Counted from the first letter of the stretch, positions 51,635-60,526 are shown. The stretch is 64,000 nt of DNA from Nocardiopsis_C rhodophaea (GCF_039530945.1 NZ_BAAAPC010000002.1:186001-250000); one strand, 5' to 3'. Made by a program: numbers and translations. The notes: generated by a model not told the origin, from the letters alone.

Positions 51635-53707
51635 ATGGCTATAACTGTAAGCGCTGATCTATCGTCTGATTTCGAAGCGATAGGAAAACAGGCGGCACAG
51701 GCTATGAAGGGCGCTTTCGATACATTTTTCGAAAGCGCCCAAACGAATTCCGGAGGGAAAATCGGATCTCAGATTTCCGACGGCATGAACTCGGCCATCG
51801 AGGCCGGCCTCGAACAGCTTCCCGGAGTGTTCGACAATGTGGTCTCGGAGGCTGAAGGGATCATCTCGCGGCTTCAGGCCGTCGCCGAGACCAGCGGTGA
51901 GGAAATCGGGACGAAGCTCGCCGCCGGAGCAGAGAAGTTGATCACGGGGCTGAACAAGGCGCCGGACACCCTTAGCTCGATGCCCGACAAGATCGGTGAC
52001 CTCCTGTCCACTGGTCTCTCGGAGCTCGGGGAGGTCAACGGCAGGGAGCTGGGCGACAAGCTCGTCTCCGGAACGACAACACGGCTTGCCGATGGCCTTG
52101 ACGCCGTACCGGGGATTATGGAGCGCGTCGGAGGCAAAGCCAAGGAGGTTCTCGGGCCCGCGATCGCGGAGGGAGGCGAAAAGGCTGGCCGCCAACTCGG
52201 CGAGGGCTTGGCCGGTAAGGCGAACCAGGCAATCAAATCTGGTCTCTCCGGTATGCCCCCCATCGTGCAGGCGGTGGGTGGTGAGGTCGGTAACACTCTG
52301 ACCCAGGTGCTTCCTGACGCCGGTGCGCAGGCCGGAAAAATCCTTGCGGAGAAGACCTTCGATCTATTTTCGAATGGTGTGAAGAATCGGTTCTCGACCG
52401 CGAACGAGAAGTTGGGAAATTTCACAAAAAAGCTTCGCGGAATCGGCAAGCAGGCCGGATCATCCAGTGGGTCGATGTCTCGCTTGGGTGGTGCAATGAA
52501 GAGTTACTCCAGCGGTGTGAAGCTCGCGACCGTGGGGCAGAAGGGCCTCAATACCGCAATGAAGGCCAACGCCCTCGGTCTGATCATCACAGCGCTGGTC
52601 CTTGCCTATAACGAGAGCGAGACCTTCCGCGAGATCGTCCACGCTGCAATCGACAAGGTGTTGGAGGTCGCGGGCGACCTGGCGGATTTCTTTACTGAGA
52701 CCCTGCCCGCTGCCTGGGACGCGCTCGTGGAGAAGACCACCGAGGTATGGGAGTCGATCAAGGAGACGTTCATCGGGTCGGTGAACGCGATCCTGGAGTT
52801 CCTTGTGGGCGCGTGGGAGTCCATCAAGGAAACCTTCATCGCGGGTAGCACGGCGATCCTGGAGTTCCTTGTCAGTTCGTGGGAGTCGATCAAGGAGACG
52901 TTCTTCAGCGCTCTGGACAGCATCCAGGAATTCCTGGTTAGTGCCTGGGAGGCTATCAAATCGGTTTTCGTTTCCGCGTGGGAGTTCATCAAGGACACCT
53001 TTTCCTCCGCTGTGGACTGGGTAATCGGGTCGGTAACCGGGTTCCGTGACAAGGCGCTGGCACTTTTCTCTGCGGTTCGGGACCGCGTAGCCACCATCGT
53101 CGGATCCGTCCGTGACAAGGTCACCTCCGCCTTCGAAAAGGCGCGGGACCTCGCGGTCTCCGCTTTCCAGCGCATGCGGGACGGCGTCTCCGAGAAGATC
53201 AGTGCCCTGTTGGGGTTCGTGACCAGCATCCCTGGCAAAGTCAAGGGCGCCTTCTCCAACGCCAAGAATTTCCTGATGGACGCTGGAAAGAACATCATCA
53301 ACGGCCTGATCGATGGCATCAATTCAATGTGGAACAGCCTCAAGAACAAGTTGAGCAACCTTACCGGCATGATCCCCGACTGGAAGGGGCCACGCCGCGT
53401 CGATATGCGGCTTCTGACCCCCAACGGTCGGATGATCATGGACGGCCTGATGGGCGGGATCGACGACCGTCTCCCGCGGCTGCGCGGGCAGCTGGGCGGA
53501 ATCACCGACGACATCGCCTATGGCATAGAAGCTCCGGTTCCTCCGTCACCTGAAGTGGTTCGGCACGCACGCGCTCAGGAAGCGGCACCGGGAATTGCCT
53601 CGGGTGGCCCGGCTGTGAACATCGAGCGATTCGAGGCGACCGAGCGCATGTCGCCCCACGAGATCGGTGAGCGCTTGATGTTCCTCGCACGATCGAGGGG
53701 GATGTGA
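51635..53707 (+). CDS. Tape measure protein
   Basis: 690 residues, rich in long amphipathic helices. Residues 1-280 have repeated GEKAGRQLGEGLAG-like units; a hydrophobic segment follows near 310-325. From about 355 to 470 there are tandem copies of an about 22-residue unit, (A/S)WESIKETF plus ILEFLV, and then RDKV/AF repeats. The end has DWKGPRRVDMRLLTPNGRMIMDGLMGGI, a hallmark of actinophage tape measures. By the usual 1.5 angstrom per residue this would set a tail of roughly 100 nm. ATG 51635 follows GAGGGAGTGG. It overlaps the next gene (TGATG). Confidence 0.92.
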   Translation: MAITVSADLSSDFEAIGKQAAQAMKGAFDTFFESAQTNSGGKIGSQISDGMNSAIEAGLEQLPGVFDNVVSEAEGIISRLQAVAETSGEEIGTKLAAGAEKLITGLNKAPDTLSSMPDKIGDLLSTGLSELGEVNGRELGDKLVSGTTTRLADGLDAVPGIMERVGGKAKEVLGPAIAEGGEKAGRQLGEGLAGKANQAIKSGLSGMPPIVQAVGGEVGNTLTQVLPDAGAQAGKILAEKTFDLFSNGVKNRFSTANEKLGNFTKKLRGIGKQAGSSSGSMSRLGGAMKSYSSGVKLATVGQKGLNTAMKANALGLIITALVLAYNESETFREIVHAAIDKVLEVAGDLADFFTETLPAAWDALVEKTTEVWESIKETFIGSVNAILEFLVGAWESIKETFIAGSTAILEFLVSSWESIKETFFSALDSIQEFLVSAWEAIKSVFVSAWEFIKDTFSSAVDWVIGSVTGFRDKALALFSAVRDRVATIVGSVRDKVTSAFEKARDLAVSAFQRMRDGVSEKISALLGFVTSIPGKVKGAFSNAKNFLMDAGKNIINGLIDGINSMWNSLKNKLSNLTGMIPDWKGPRRVDMRLLTPNGRMIMDGLMGGIDDRLPRLRGQLGGITDDIAYGIEAPVPPSPEVVRHARAQEAAPGIASGGPAVNIERFEATERMSPHEIGERLMFLARSRGM

Positions 53708-54573
53708 TGGCCGAGCTGACAGAAGGCCAGATCCGCTGGGACGGTGTCCTGCTGTTCGACGGCCGGAGACTGGCCCTGACCGGGATCGAGGGCTGGGACG
53801 ACCTACCGGGCATCGACAGCGGAAACGTCCTTCGGCCGTCACGCCACGGGGCCTGGGCCGGGCGCGGTCTCGCCCAGCAGCGGGTTGTCACTGCCACGGG
53901 GACGCTCGTGGCGGGTGATCGGGGAGTGCGCGGGGTCGAACCCTATGTGGCCGCAGTGCGACGGGCGACCGCGCTTCCCGAGGACTCCGAACAACGGGCA
54001 CTGACCATGCGCATCGGTGGACAGGAGCTCACCGGCTACGGGCAAGTGACAGCCCGATCCATTCCGGGTGGCGTGGGCTATCAGGCCGGCCGACCGACGG
54101 TGTCGATCCAGTGGATCTGTCCGGACCCGCGCCGGTATGGCGAGGAGCGATCTACCACGATCGTGGCGCCGGCCCGCGCGGAGGACGGCCTGCGGTACCC
54201 CCTGCGCTACCCCCTGGATTATGGCGAACCCACCACCGGCGGGGCCGGAACCGTCCGCAACAACGGTGACACCCCGGCGCATCCCGTGCTCGTGTTCACC
54301 GGCCCGTGCGACCGGCCGCGCGTGGTCGACCAGGAAAGCGGCCGAGTCCTGGAGTTCGACCTGGTCCTCGCGGAGAGCGATGCCCTGGTTGTCGACTGCG
54401 GATCCGGAACGGTCCGGCTCAACGGGGCCGACCGCTACTACACGCTGACGTCGCGTTCGGTGCCGCCGGGGAGTTGGACCGTCGCACCCGGACGATCGAC
54501 CATCCGCTTCCGGACCGTGTCCTCGGGGCCGAGTGCCTCGGTACGTATCCGGTGGCGTGATGCCTATCTGTAA
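53707..54573 (+). CDS. Distal tail protein (Dit-like)
   Basis: 288 residues. The text GIEGWDDLPGIDSGNVLRPSRHGAWAGRGLAQQRVVTATGTLV and the later RPTVSIQWICPDPRRYGEE, GGAGTVRNNGDTPAHPVLVFTGPC and SGRVLEFDLVLAESDALVVDC are typical of the phage tail component family that forms the hexameric hub at the tail tip. The ATG at 53707 overlaps the tape-measure stop; a GTG at 53704 is in frame. Confidence 0.85.
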   Translation: MAELTEGQIRWDGVLLFDGRRLALTGIEGWDDLPGIDSGNVLRPSRHGAWAGRGLAQQRVVTATGTLVAGDRGVRGVEPYVAAVRRATALPEDSEQRALTMRIGGQELTGYGQVTARSIPGGVGYQAGRPTVSIQWICPDPRRYGEERSTTIVAPARAEDGLRYPLRYPLDYGEPTTGGAGTVRNNGDTPAHPVLVFTGPCDRPRVVDQESGRVLEFDLVLAESDALVVDCGSGTVRLNGADRYYTLTSRSVPPGSWTVAPGRSTIRFRTVSSGPSASVRIRWRDAYL

Positions 54574-54586
54574 GGAGGAAAAAACA

Positions 54587-55615
54587 ATGCCCATTCGTAC
54601 TCTCGCCCTCACATCTGGAGACACGACCGCCGAGGACCACCGGTTGCTGGTTGGTTCTCTGCTCGGCGGAATCGACACTACATGGCCGCTCGACCGTCGC
54701 GGCGGACTCTTTTACTCGATGGGTGCCGCCTCTCTCGACGGGGAAGGGATGGTTGCGACCATCCGACCCTTCACTGCCGTCGTTTCGGGAGCATCCTCGC
54801 CTTTGCAGGGGCCCTACCTGGTCGTCAGCAGTGAGGACACCACCGTGCTCCTGGAAGACGGTCCGGGGACCGGTCCGCGCGCCGACCTTATTGGTGTGGT
54901 TATTCGGGATGGTGCCTACGACGACTCCGGGACAGCCCTCGCAGAGGTGCGTGTCATCGACCCGGACGTCGACGAATCCTATCTTCCCCTATTCGAAGTA
55001 ACAGTGCCACAGGGAGCCAGTGAGGGTACCGGTGGTATCCCGTGGGGGTCGGCTGTTCAAGACCGGAGGGTATATACGGCATCGTCGGGTGGAATTCTAA
55101 CCCTGCCTGATCTCGCTGCTCGGAGCCGCCTAAGCGCCGTTCAGGATGGGACGCTGGCACATGTCGTGCAGGATGGAGATCTTTATATCAGGATTTCCGG
55201 GCGCTGGCATCCGATCGCCGGAAAGCAGGCTGAATCTGAACAGCTGGAACGACTCGACAACAGATTCCAACAGCATCCGGGGGAGTGGCAACGTGTCGAG
55301 CTTGAGAGCGGTGTTAACCACTCTGGGAGTTTTCCGGTGGAAGTGCGTCGGACCCCTGGAGGCCTCGTCCACATGCGAGGTACATTCATTATCGATGAAG
55401 ACCGGGAAAAGTTGACCTCAACGTCCATTGCGAGGGTTCCGGAAGGATTTGAACCATTCCGTCTGACTCGCTGGGTGACTGCGTCCCAACAAATTACCGC
55501 TGAGGATAAGAACTCCACGAGGCTGGAGGTCAGATCAGACGGGCGTATCTGGGTATATACCCTGTACAGGCCCAGGTGGATCGGTGCAGATAATCTGACT
55601 TACTGGACAAACTGA
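54587..55615 (+). CDS. Baseplate/receptor-binding-type tail protein
   Basis: 342 residues behind a strong AAGGAGG site. The first 120 residues (LTSGDTTAEDHRLLVGSLLGG, FTAVVSGASSPLQGPYLVVS, GPRADLIGVVIRDGAYDDSG) resemble the conserved N-terminal platform of actinophage minor tail proteins. LARSRLSAVQDGTLAHVVQDGDLYIRISGRWHP is the linker seen in these proteins, and the last 110 residues are a beta-rich variable domain that may bind a surface receptor. The stop overlaps the next start (TGATG). Function is inferred from order and pattern. Confidence 0.7.
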   Translation: MPIRTLALTSGDTTAEDHRLLVGSLLGGIDTTWPLDRRGGLFYSMGAASLDGEGMVATIRPFTAVVSGASSPLQGPYLVVSSEDTTVLLEDGPGTGPRADLIGVVIRDGAYDDSGTALAEVRVIDPDVDESYLPLFEVTVPQGASEGTGGIPWGSAVQDRRVYTASSGGILTLPDLAARSRLSAVQDGTLAHVVQDGDLYIRISGRWHPIAGKQAESEQLERLDNRFQQHPGEWQRVELESGVNHSGSFPVEVRRTPGGLVHMRGTFIIDEDREKLTSTSIARVPEGFEPFRLTRWVTASQQITAEDKNSTRLEVRSDGRIWVYTLYRPRWIGADNLTYWTN

Positions 55616-56811
55616 TGCCTGAGTACCGATATCAATTCTGCGACTTGGTGGATGACAGGACTATCATCGAACTCGATCTTTCTGAGGTGAAGTTCGATCG
55701 GCGTATCTGTCAGCCAGGCACGTTCTCCGGATCGATTCCAGTTACAAATTCCGTGACTGCAGAAAGGGTCGCCAGGGTGGTCGGTCGCTACGACGGCGAC
55801 CTCTCGTCAGGCCCCGGTCGCACCGTCGTGCACGTGTGGCGGGGAGCCGAGATGTGGGGCAGCTATGTGATCTGGTCGGCCGAGCCGAAGAGCGACGAAC
55901 GCGGACGGGTCACCGTTGACATCAGCGGTGCCTCCTTGGAGAGCTATCTCTACCATCGAGAAGTCCGTGAGGACCTGGAGTTTCAGCGGACCGACCAGCT
56001 CGACATCGCGCGCGGGCTGGTCGCCCACATGGAGCTGAAACGTCCGATCGGATTCCGTCTCGGCGGCGAGGACTTCTCCGCCGTCCTGCGGGACCGCCGG
56101 TATCGCTCTTCGGAAGCGGCGACCTACGGGGAACGCCTGGAGGAGCTGTCCAATGTCCTGGACGGCCCGGAGTGGATGATCCGTACCTACCCGGAAAGCG
56201 GTCGACGGGTACGCGAGTTCACAGTCGCGCAGCGACTGGGGCAGGACGTCACCGATCACATCTGGGCGCAGCCCGGTGACGTCCTCTCCTGGTCCTATCC
56301 GGCCGATGCCGGGGATGTCGCGACGTCTTGGCGGGCACGTGGCGACACCCCCAACGACGACCTCAGCGAGGATTCCGAGCCGTCGCTTTCGCGGCGGTGG
56401 GAGGACCCTCGCTACCGCGAGGCCGGGTGGCCGCTCCTGGAGCGAACGGTCGACTATCAGGGTGTCACGGACCGCGACACCCTGGATGACTATGCCCGAT
56501 GGTGGACCCGCCGCAGTTCCGGGGCTGTTCGCTTTCCCCAGGTCACGGTGCGTCTTGGGGAATCGACGTCGTTCACGCCCGACAACCTCGGTGACCGAGC
56601 GCGGCTGACCCTGGTCAACGACTGGTTCCCTCTGGTCGCGGGGCGGCCCACGTTCTCTAAGTCGTGGCGGGTCATCGGGATCGAGGTAACCCCGGTGTCC
56701 CGCTCCAGCGGCCAGGAACAGGCGAACCTGATCTTCGAGGAACCCACCGGGGGATCGGTGGAGGAGTACGAGTCCGAACGCGGGAGAACGAACGGAACGG
56801 AGGTTGCGTGA
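55615..56811 (+). CDS. Tail protein, ReqiPepy6 Gp37-like
   Basis: 398 residues. MPEYRYQFCDLVDDRTIIELDLSEVKFDRRICQPGTFSGSIPV at the N-terminus, then WSAEPKSDERGRVTVDISGASLESYLYHREV and a C-terminal RLTLVNDWFPLVAGRPTFSKSWRVIGIEVTP. This matches the Gp37-like tail proteins that sit next to Dit in actinophages and form the tail-tip plug or tail-associated lysin position. Catalytic motifs are not evident. Stop overlaps the first fibre gene (TGATG). Confidence 0.8.
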   Translation: MPEYRYQFCDLVDDRTIIELDLSEVKFDRRICQPGTFSGSIPVTNSVTAERVARVVGRYDGDLSSGPGRTVVHVWRGAEMWGSYVIWSAEPKSDERGRVTVDISGASLESYLYHREVREDLEFQRTDQLDIARGLVAHMELKRPIGFRLGGEDFSAVLRDRRYRSSEAATYGERLEELSNVLDGPEWMIRTYPESGRRVREFTVAQRLGQDVTDHIWAQPGDVLSWSYPADAGDVATSWRARGDTPNDDLSEDSEPSLSRRWEDPRYREAGWPLLERTVDYQGVTDRDTLDDYARWWTRRSSGAVRFPQVTVRLGESTSFTPDNLGDRARLTLVNDWFPLVAGRPTFSKSWRVIGIEVTPVSRSSGQEQANLIFEEPTGGSVEEYESERGRTNGTEVA

Positions 56812-57572
56812 TGGCGCCGGCGTATCCCCCCGACTGGTCGAGCCGATGGAACGAGATACAACGCAAGGCCCGCACCGCCTATACCGCCGCGCAGTCGCGG
56901 GTGCGGTTCGCTGCGGTTCGTGCTGCGGGGATTTTGGTTGGGGGTGGTGGGAGTCTGCAGGTGGCGGGCCGTCGTGAGCGGGACCGGATGCTGCATGTGG
57001 GCAGTGACGATGAGGGCGGCGGTGCGCGGTTGTGGCTGGGCCGTCCCAAGGATGGTTCCGCGGTTTTGGATCTGCGTGCCGCGGATGGTGAGGCGGGGCA
57101 GTGGGCTCTGCGTGACCAGGTGGGTAACGCGGTGGTGGCCGAAGGACCCGAGGGCGTCGGGCTCGCGCGCCCGGTCATGCCGGTCGCCACCCACTGGATC
57201 ACGTCGAGCGCTCAGTTCTGGCCGAGCACGACGAGTAGATCATGGCAGCGCATGATGCTCTCCTGGGCGGTGTTTCAACACACTGCGGTTACTTTCTATT
57301 TCAAGGCTTTCGGGCTGAGTGGCAAGGGTCAGATCCGGTTTCTTGTGGACGGGACCGTCATCGGCGTGCGCGATATCCCGAAGACAGTCGGTATGGAGAA
57401 TGCGGTGACAGAGCGGTTCGTCGTTGACGGGGCACCTTTTCTCGGCCGGAATGGGCCTGTCCTCGTCGAGCTGGAGGGGCGTTGCCTGTCCGACAACATG
57501 GGTATGAACGTCACCCCTTTCTACAACGAGGGCGGCGGCCGAGCTCCGGAGCCTCCTGAGGGGGTGGTGTAA
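56811..57572 (+). CDS. Tail-tip/fibre protein A with shared N-terminus
   Basis: 253 residues. Residues about 25-131 are encoded by the 320-bp block repeated exactly in the next gene (RVRFAAVRAAGILVGGGGSL ... GLARPVMPVATHWIT). The C-terminal 120 residues are its own, with WAVFQHTAVTFYFKAFG and PVLVELEGR. The shared part has the GGG turn and DGxAVLDLR strands of minor tail proteins and probably anchors the protein, while the variable part recognises the target. Coupled to both neighbours by one-base overlaps. Confidence 0.72.
   Translation: MAPAYPPDWSSRWNEIQRKARTAYTAAQSRVRFAAVRAAGILVGGGGSLQVAGRRERDRMLHVGSDDEGGGARLWLGRPKDGSAVLDLRAADGEAGQWALRDQVGNAVVAEGPEGVGLARPVMPVATHWITSSAQFWPSTTSRSWQRMMLSWAVFQHTAVTFYFKAFGLSGKGQIRFLVDGTVIGVRDIPKTVGMENAVTERFVVDGAPFLGRNGPVLVELEGRCLSDNMGMNVTPFYNEGGGRAPEPPEGVV
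56883..57202 (+). repeat. 320-bp perfect direct repeat, copy 1
   Basis: Identical base for base, as read by eye, to 57647-57966 (offset 764). It covers codons of the shared fibre N-terminal domain and ends at the ATCAC of codons for HWIT. Confidence 0.85.
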
Positions 57573-58354
57573 TGCCCGTCCCCGCGTATCCCCCTGATTG
57601 GTCGAGTGCGTGGTCGGGTCTGCAGCGACGGCTCAAGATAGCGCGGACCGCCGCGCAGTCGCGGGTGCGGTTCGCTGCGGTTCGTGCTGCGGGGATTTTG
57701 GTTGGGGGTGGTGGGAGTCTGCAGGTGGCGGGCCGTCGTGAGCGGGACCGGATGCTGCATGTGGGCAGTGACGATGAGGGCGGCGGTGCGCGGTTGTGGC
57801 TGGGCCGTCCCAAGGATGGTTCCGCGGTTTTGGATCTGCGTGCCGCGGATGGTGAGGCGGGGCAGTGGGCTCTGCGTGACCAGGTGGGTAACGCGGTGGT
57901 GGCCGAAGGACCCGAGGGCGTCGGGCTCGCGCGCCCGGTCATGCCGGTCGCCACCCACTGGATCACCTTCGACAAGGGTCAGGTTCGCTGGGACGCCCAC
58001 GCGTTCGGTGGAGGCAGACAGAGCCTGATGCAGTGCTGGGCGGTGTTCCAGCACACCGTCATCAGCTTCGCCTTCCTCGCGTCGGCCGCACCCAGGGATG
58101 CGACGCTCGAACTGCTCGTCCACCAGGGTGGAACCGCCCATAGCGTCGGTGTGCGACGTGTAGCGGTGGGCGGCCCCTCCACGGGACGTACCGTACGGTT
58201 CGACATTGACGGTAGGCGGTTTCTCGACTACTCCGGACCTCTTCTCGTGGAACTCGTCGCGACCACACATGATGATGGCTCGTCCGGACTCAACGTCGCG
58301 GTCCTCTACAGCCATGGGGCGGGACGAGTCCCGCAGGCCGAACCAGTGCAATGA
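57572..58354 (+). CDS. Tail-tip/fibre protein B with shared N-terminus
   Basis: 260 residues. Residues about 26-132 are identical to protein A; the first 25 residues are similar (PAYPPDWSS). The C-terminal domain differs strongly but keeps CWAVFQHTVISFAFLA, FLDYSGPLLVELVA and LYSHGAGRVPQAEP. The latter matches the third, truncated cassette at 59642. Two co-translated fibres with one base and two heads could widen target range or be alternate recombination products. Starts on TAATG and overlaps the next gene by ATGA. Confidence 0.72.
   Translation: MPVPAYPPDWSSAWSGLQRRLKIARTAAQSRVRFAAVRAAGILVGGGGSLQVAGRRERDRMLHVGSDDEGGGARLWLGRPKDGSAVLDLRAADGEAGQWALRDQVGNAVVAEGPEGVGLARPVMPVATHWITFDKGQVRWDAHAFGGGRQSLMQCWAVFQHTVISFAFLASAAPRDATLELLVHQGGTAHSVGVRRVAVGGPSTGRTVRFDIDGRRFLDYSGPLLVELVATTHDDGSSGLNVAVLYSHGAGRVPQAEPVQ
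57647..57966 (+). repeat. 320-bp perfect direct repeat, copy 2
   Basis: Second copy of the fibre N-terminal block, 764 bp after copy 1. No substitution was seen, even at synonymous sites, which indicates very recent duplication or ongoing gene conversion. Confidence 0.85.
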
Positions 58355-58557
58355 GCGATGAACGCCCGTATGCGGTGGTCGCCATCACCGTTGTCTATGG
58401 TGAAGTCCGCGAGATCTCAGGATCCCTGGCCGCGATAGGTGTGCGGCTCGACGGGATGGAGCGCCGCGTTACCGAACTCGAAACCCGCGTCGACGCAATT
58501 GACAGGCGGCGATACGCGTTTCCAGCGTCCGCGCTCTCCGACGCGCGGGGCGTAAGC
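58351..58557 (+). pseudogene. XhlA/holin-like gene, copy 2, truncated
   Basis: Starts MSDERPYAVVAITVVYGEVR, continues with the coiled coil GMERRVTELETRVDAIDRRR and the beginning of the final helix (YAFPASALS), parallel to the intact copy at 41375. It then breaks before the membrane helix and joins the 3' half of an endolysin gene in another frame at about 58558. The open frame runs on to 58626 with unrelated residues. Without the helix it cannot insert in the membrane. Confidence 0.75.
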
Positions 58558-58965
58558 TCGCGATGCGCGGGCATCGTGACATCAACAGCACGTCGTGTCC
58601 GGGTGACCAGCTCTACGCCGGGGTGAAGTCGGGCATGCCGGTGGACAGAAGGTCGACCGACTCCATTGCTGCGCAATCGGCCGGGGTGAACAAAGGCGCC
58701 GACTTTTCCGCTGCCGACCAGATGGGCGTTTGGCCCGCGTAGTGGGCCAAACTGGATGGTATCGGGGCTCTACTCGCACCGTTCCAATTTACTGAGGTGG
58801 CAGCGGCGCATGCGCGGCCGCGGCTGGAGTATCACGACTGACAGGCTCTACGGGCCGCGGACGGAACGGGTCGCTCGTCAGTTCCAGCGAGAGAAAGGAC
58901 TCACGGTCGACGGCCTAATTGTCAAGACGACATGGGAAGCGGCCTGGGTGAGTTCCATCACGTGA
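58558..58965 (+). pseudogene. Endolysin (amidase) 3' fragment
   Basis: Frames give AMRGHRDINSTSCPGDQLYA and GVKSGMPVDRRS, then a stop near 58741, then MVSGLYSHRSNLLRWQRRMRGRGW and YGPRTERVARQFQREKGLTVDGLI. They match the C-terminal half of the intact endolysin at 60585 (zinc His/Cys segment plus the peptidoglycan-binding domain) at roughly 80 percent of positions. The N-terminal half is missing; the junction with the holin-like gene is at about 58558. Confidence 0.85.
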
Positions 58966-59147
58966 AAGACGGCCGGGTCGAGTGCCGCCAAGTCGCGCCA
59001 TCCGTGTGACCTGAGCTGATGGACGCTGATCATATCCGCATGAGGAGTTTGAGGAGTGCTTCCGTCCGCGATGGCCGACTCTGGCCAAGATCCTCGGCGC
59101 ATGCGGATACACGGTGACATTAGGGTATAGATCGCCATTAGGTGATT

Positions 59148-59426
59148 ATGATCCGCATATGGTTGTTCTTGGGCAGGGATTCATTCGGAGTCTCTTCCCT
59201 CTGCCATGCGGCGGACATCGGTCTCGACGCCCCGGTGCTCCGCATATTCCCTTCGGCTCGCTTTGTGACACGACAGGTAGGAAGGACCGTAGTTTTGGCT
59301 GTATCCCCCAGTGAGTCGTTCCCTTGTGCAGGCGAGGATGACCCTGCTGATGAGGACGAATATGTGGAAGGCGAAGAGTTTTACTATGACGATGATGGAA
59401 CTTTCGGTGTGGGGTATCGTATTTAG
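59148..59426 (+). CDS. Hypothetical small protein with acidic tail
   Basis: 92 residues from an ATG at 59148 just after AGGTG. A hydrophobic start (MIRIWLFLGRDSFG) is followed by a beta-rich part and a very acidic tail, EDDPADEDEYVEGEEFYYDD. It lies in AT-richer sequence between the lysis fragment and the third fibre cassette. No family is recognised; it could be a small phage protein or chance. An upstream in-frame GTG lies at 59142. Confidence 0.35.
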   Translation: MIRIWLFLGRDSFGVSSLCHAADIGLDAPVLRIFPSARFVTRQVGRTVVLAVSPSESFPCAGEDDPADEDEYVEGEEFYYDDDGTFGVGYRI

Positions 59427-59619
59427 TGATCGATTGGATGAGAGTATTTTTTAGATCATTCATCTGTCGCCGCTGACACGCTATTATTTAATAGCAATAC
59501 GTATTCTTAGTTGGGTGCCCCTGCCTTCGGGTTGTGGCGCCCTTGCTGTCGGGGCGAGTGCGGATTTCGCTGTGGCGAATGTCTGCTCGCCCCGATGCTC
59601 ATCGATGCCTCACGGCCCT

Positions 59620-59640
59620 GCCCCATGGTGGGGCTTTTTT
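59620..59640 (+). terminator. Terminator before the third fibre cassette
   Basis: GCCCC-ATGGT-GGGGC (59620-59634) followed by six T residues. It sits one base before the ATG of the truncated cassette, so that cassette is unlikely to be transcribed from upstream. Confidence 0.75.
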
Positions 59641-59641
59641 A

Positions 59642-60103
59642 ATGGAGGGAGTTGCCTTATGCCAACTGGGGAAAACAGTGGCGATGCCCGTCGCCACCCA
59701 CGGGATCACCTATCGGGACGGCGAGATCGACTGGGATATCAGTGAAGTATTCGGGCCCGATTTCTGGAGCATTGCGCAGTGTTGGGCGGTGTTCCAGCAC
59801 ACCAGCGTCACCTTCGCCTTTCTGGCGCGTACGTGGTACGCGGCGGGAGAGCTGGAACTGGTGGTGCACACGAGCGGTCAGCGGCACACGGTGGGGACCT
59901 GGTCCCTCCCGTACGGAAAGCCCAGCCGTATACAGCGCGTCCAGTTCCCCATCGATGGGACGCAGTTTCTCGACTACTCGGGCCGCTCCTCGTGGAGCTA
60001 CTGGCGCGTGCGGACAGAGACGCACCAGAAACAGTCATCGAAGGTCTCACTTCTGTACAGCCACGGGACGGGCACCGTGTCCCAGGCGGAGAAGTTTGTC
60101 TGA
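59642..60103 (+). pseudogene. Third fibre cassette: variable domain without its base
   Basis: An ATG at 59642 gives MEGVALCQLGKTVAMPVATHGITYRDGE. The homology to fibres A and B begins only at their EGVGLAR...MPVATHWIT segment, so about 115 N-terminal residues are missing. The C-terminal domain follows protein B: CWAVFQHTSVTFAFLA, FLDYSG and LLYSHGTGTVSQAEKF. A one-base deletion after DYSG shifts about 20 codons (the plus-one frame still reads GPLLVELLARADRD) before a second indel restores the frame. It may be a silent donor or a dying copy. Confidence 0.7.
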
Positions 60104-60213
60104 TTCCAGGACGCCCCCGCCTGCATGACCTCAAAACGTGGGCGAGGTGCCGTCGCTTACCTTGCGGCATCCAGCACCTTGTCCCAATTGATAGAAAAGG
60201 AAGGATGTAGATT

Positions 60214-60471
60214 ATGAGTTTCAGTTTTGGCCGCAAGGGGATGCCCTACTACAATATGAGGTTCCTTCCGGAAATGGAAGACATCATCATTTACAAGGGC
60301 TCCCTTCGTCTCTCCCTCGAAGGGAATGATCGGGTTTCCGTCTACAGTGAGGAGGATATTGACCGGGCTGTCACCGCCTTCTGTTCGGTCTTGCACAAGG
60401 TGAGTCCTATCGAGGCGACCAAGCATATCGCGGCGAGCGGATATGACCCAGAGTTCTCATTTCCTGAGTAG
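60214..60471 (+). CDS. Small phage-region protein, unknown
   Basis: 85 residues with a strong AAGGAAGGATG site before the ATG at 60214. Mixed alpha/beta pattern (MRFLPEMEDIIIYKGSLRLSLEGND, then EEDIDRAVTAFCSVLHKV). No signal peptide, membrane helix or known motif. Its lower GC resembles the surrounding phage genes. Located between the third fibre cassette and the endolysin and bounded by terminators downstream. Confidence 0.55.
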   Translation: MSFSFGRKGMPYYNMRFLPEMEDIIIYKGSLRLSLEGNDRVSVYSEEDIDRAVTAFCSVLHKVSPIEATKHIAASGYDPEFSFPE

Positions 60472-60490
60472 TTCGTCATTCTCTTGAAGG

Positions 60491-60521
60491 TCTCCCATGG
60501 TGAAAATCGGGGAGATTTTTT
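60491..60521 (+). terminator. Terminator with T run
   Basis: TCTCCC (60491-60496) pairs with GGGAGA (60510-60515), followed by TTTTTT. It ends transcription after the small protein. Confidence 0.6.
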
Positions 60522-60526
60522 GTTTT

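Noticed and set aside
56811..60103. Diversity-generating retroelement or shufflon for the fibre genes
   Set aside because: No reverse transcriptase, template repeat with adenine-biased changes, invertase or inverted crossover sites is visible; the repeats are direct, so ordinary recombination is the simpler reading.
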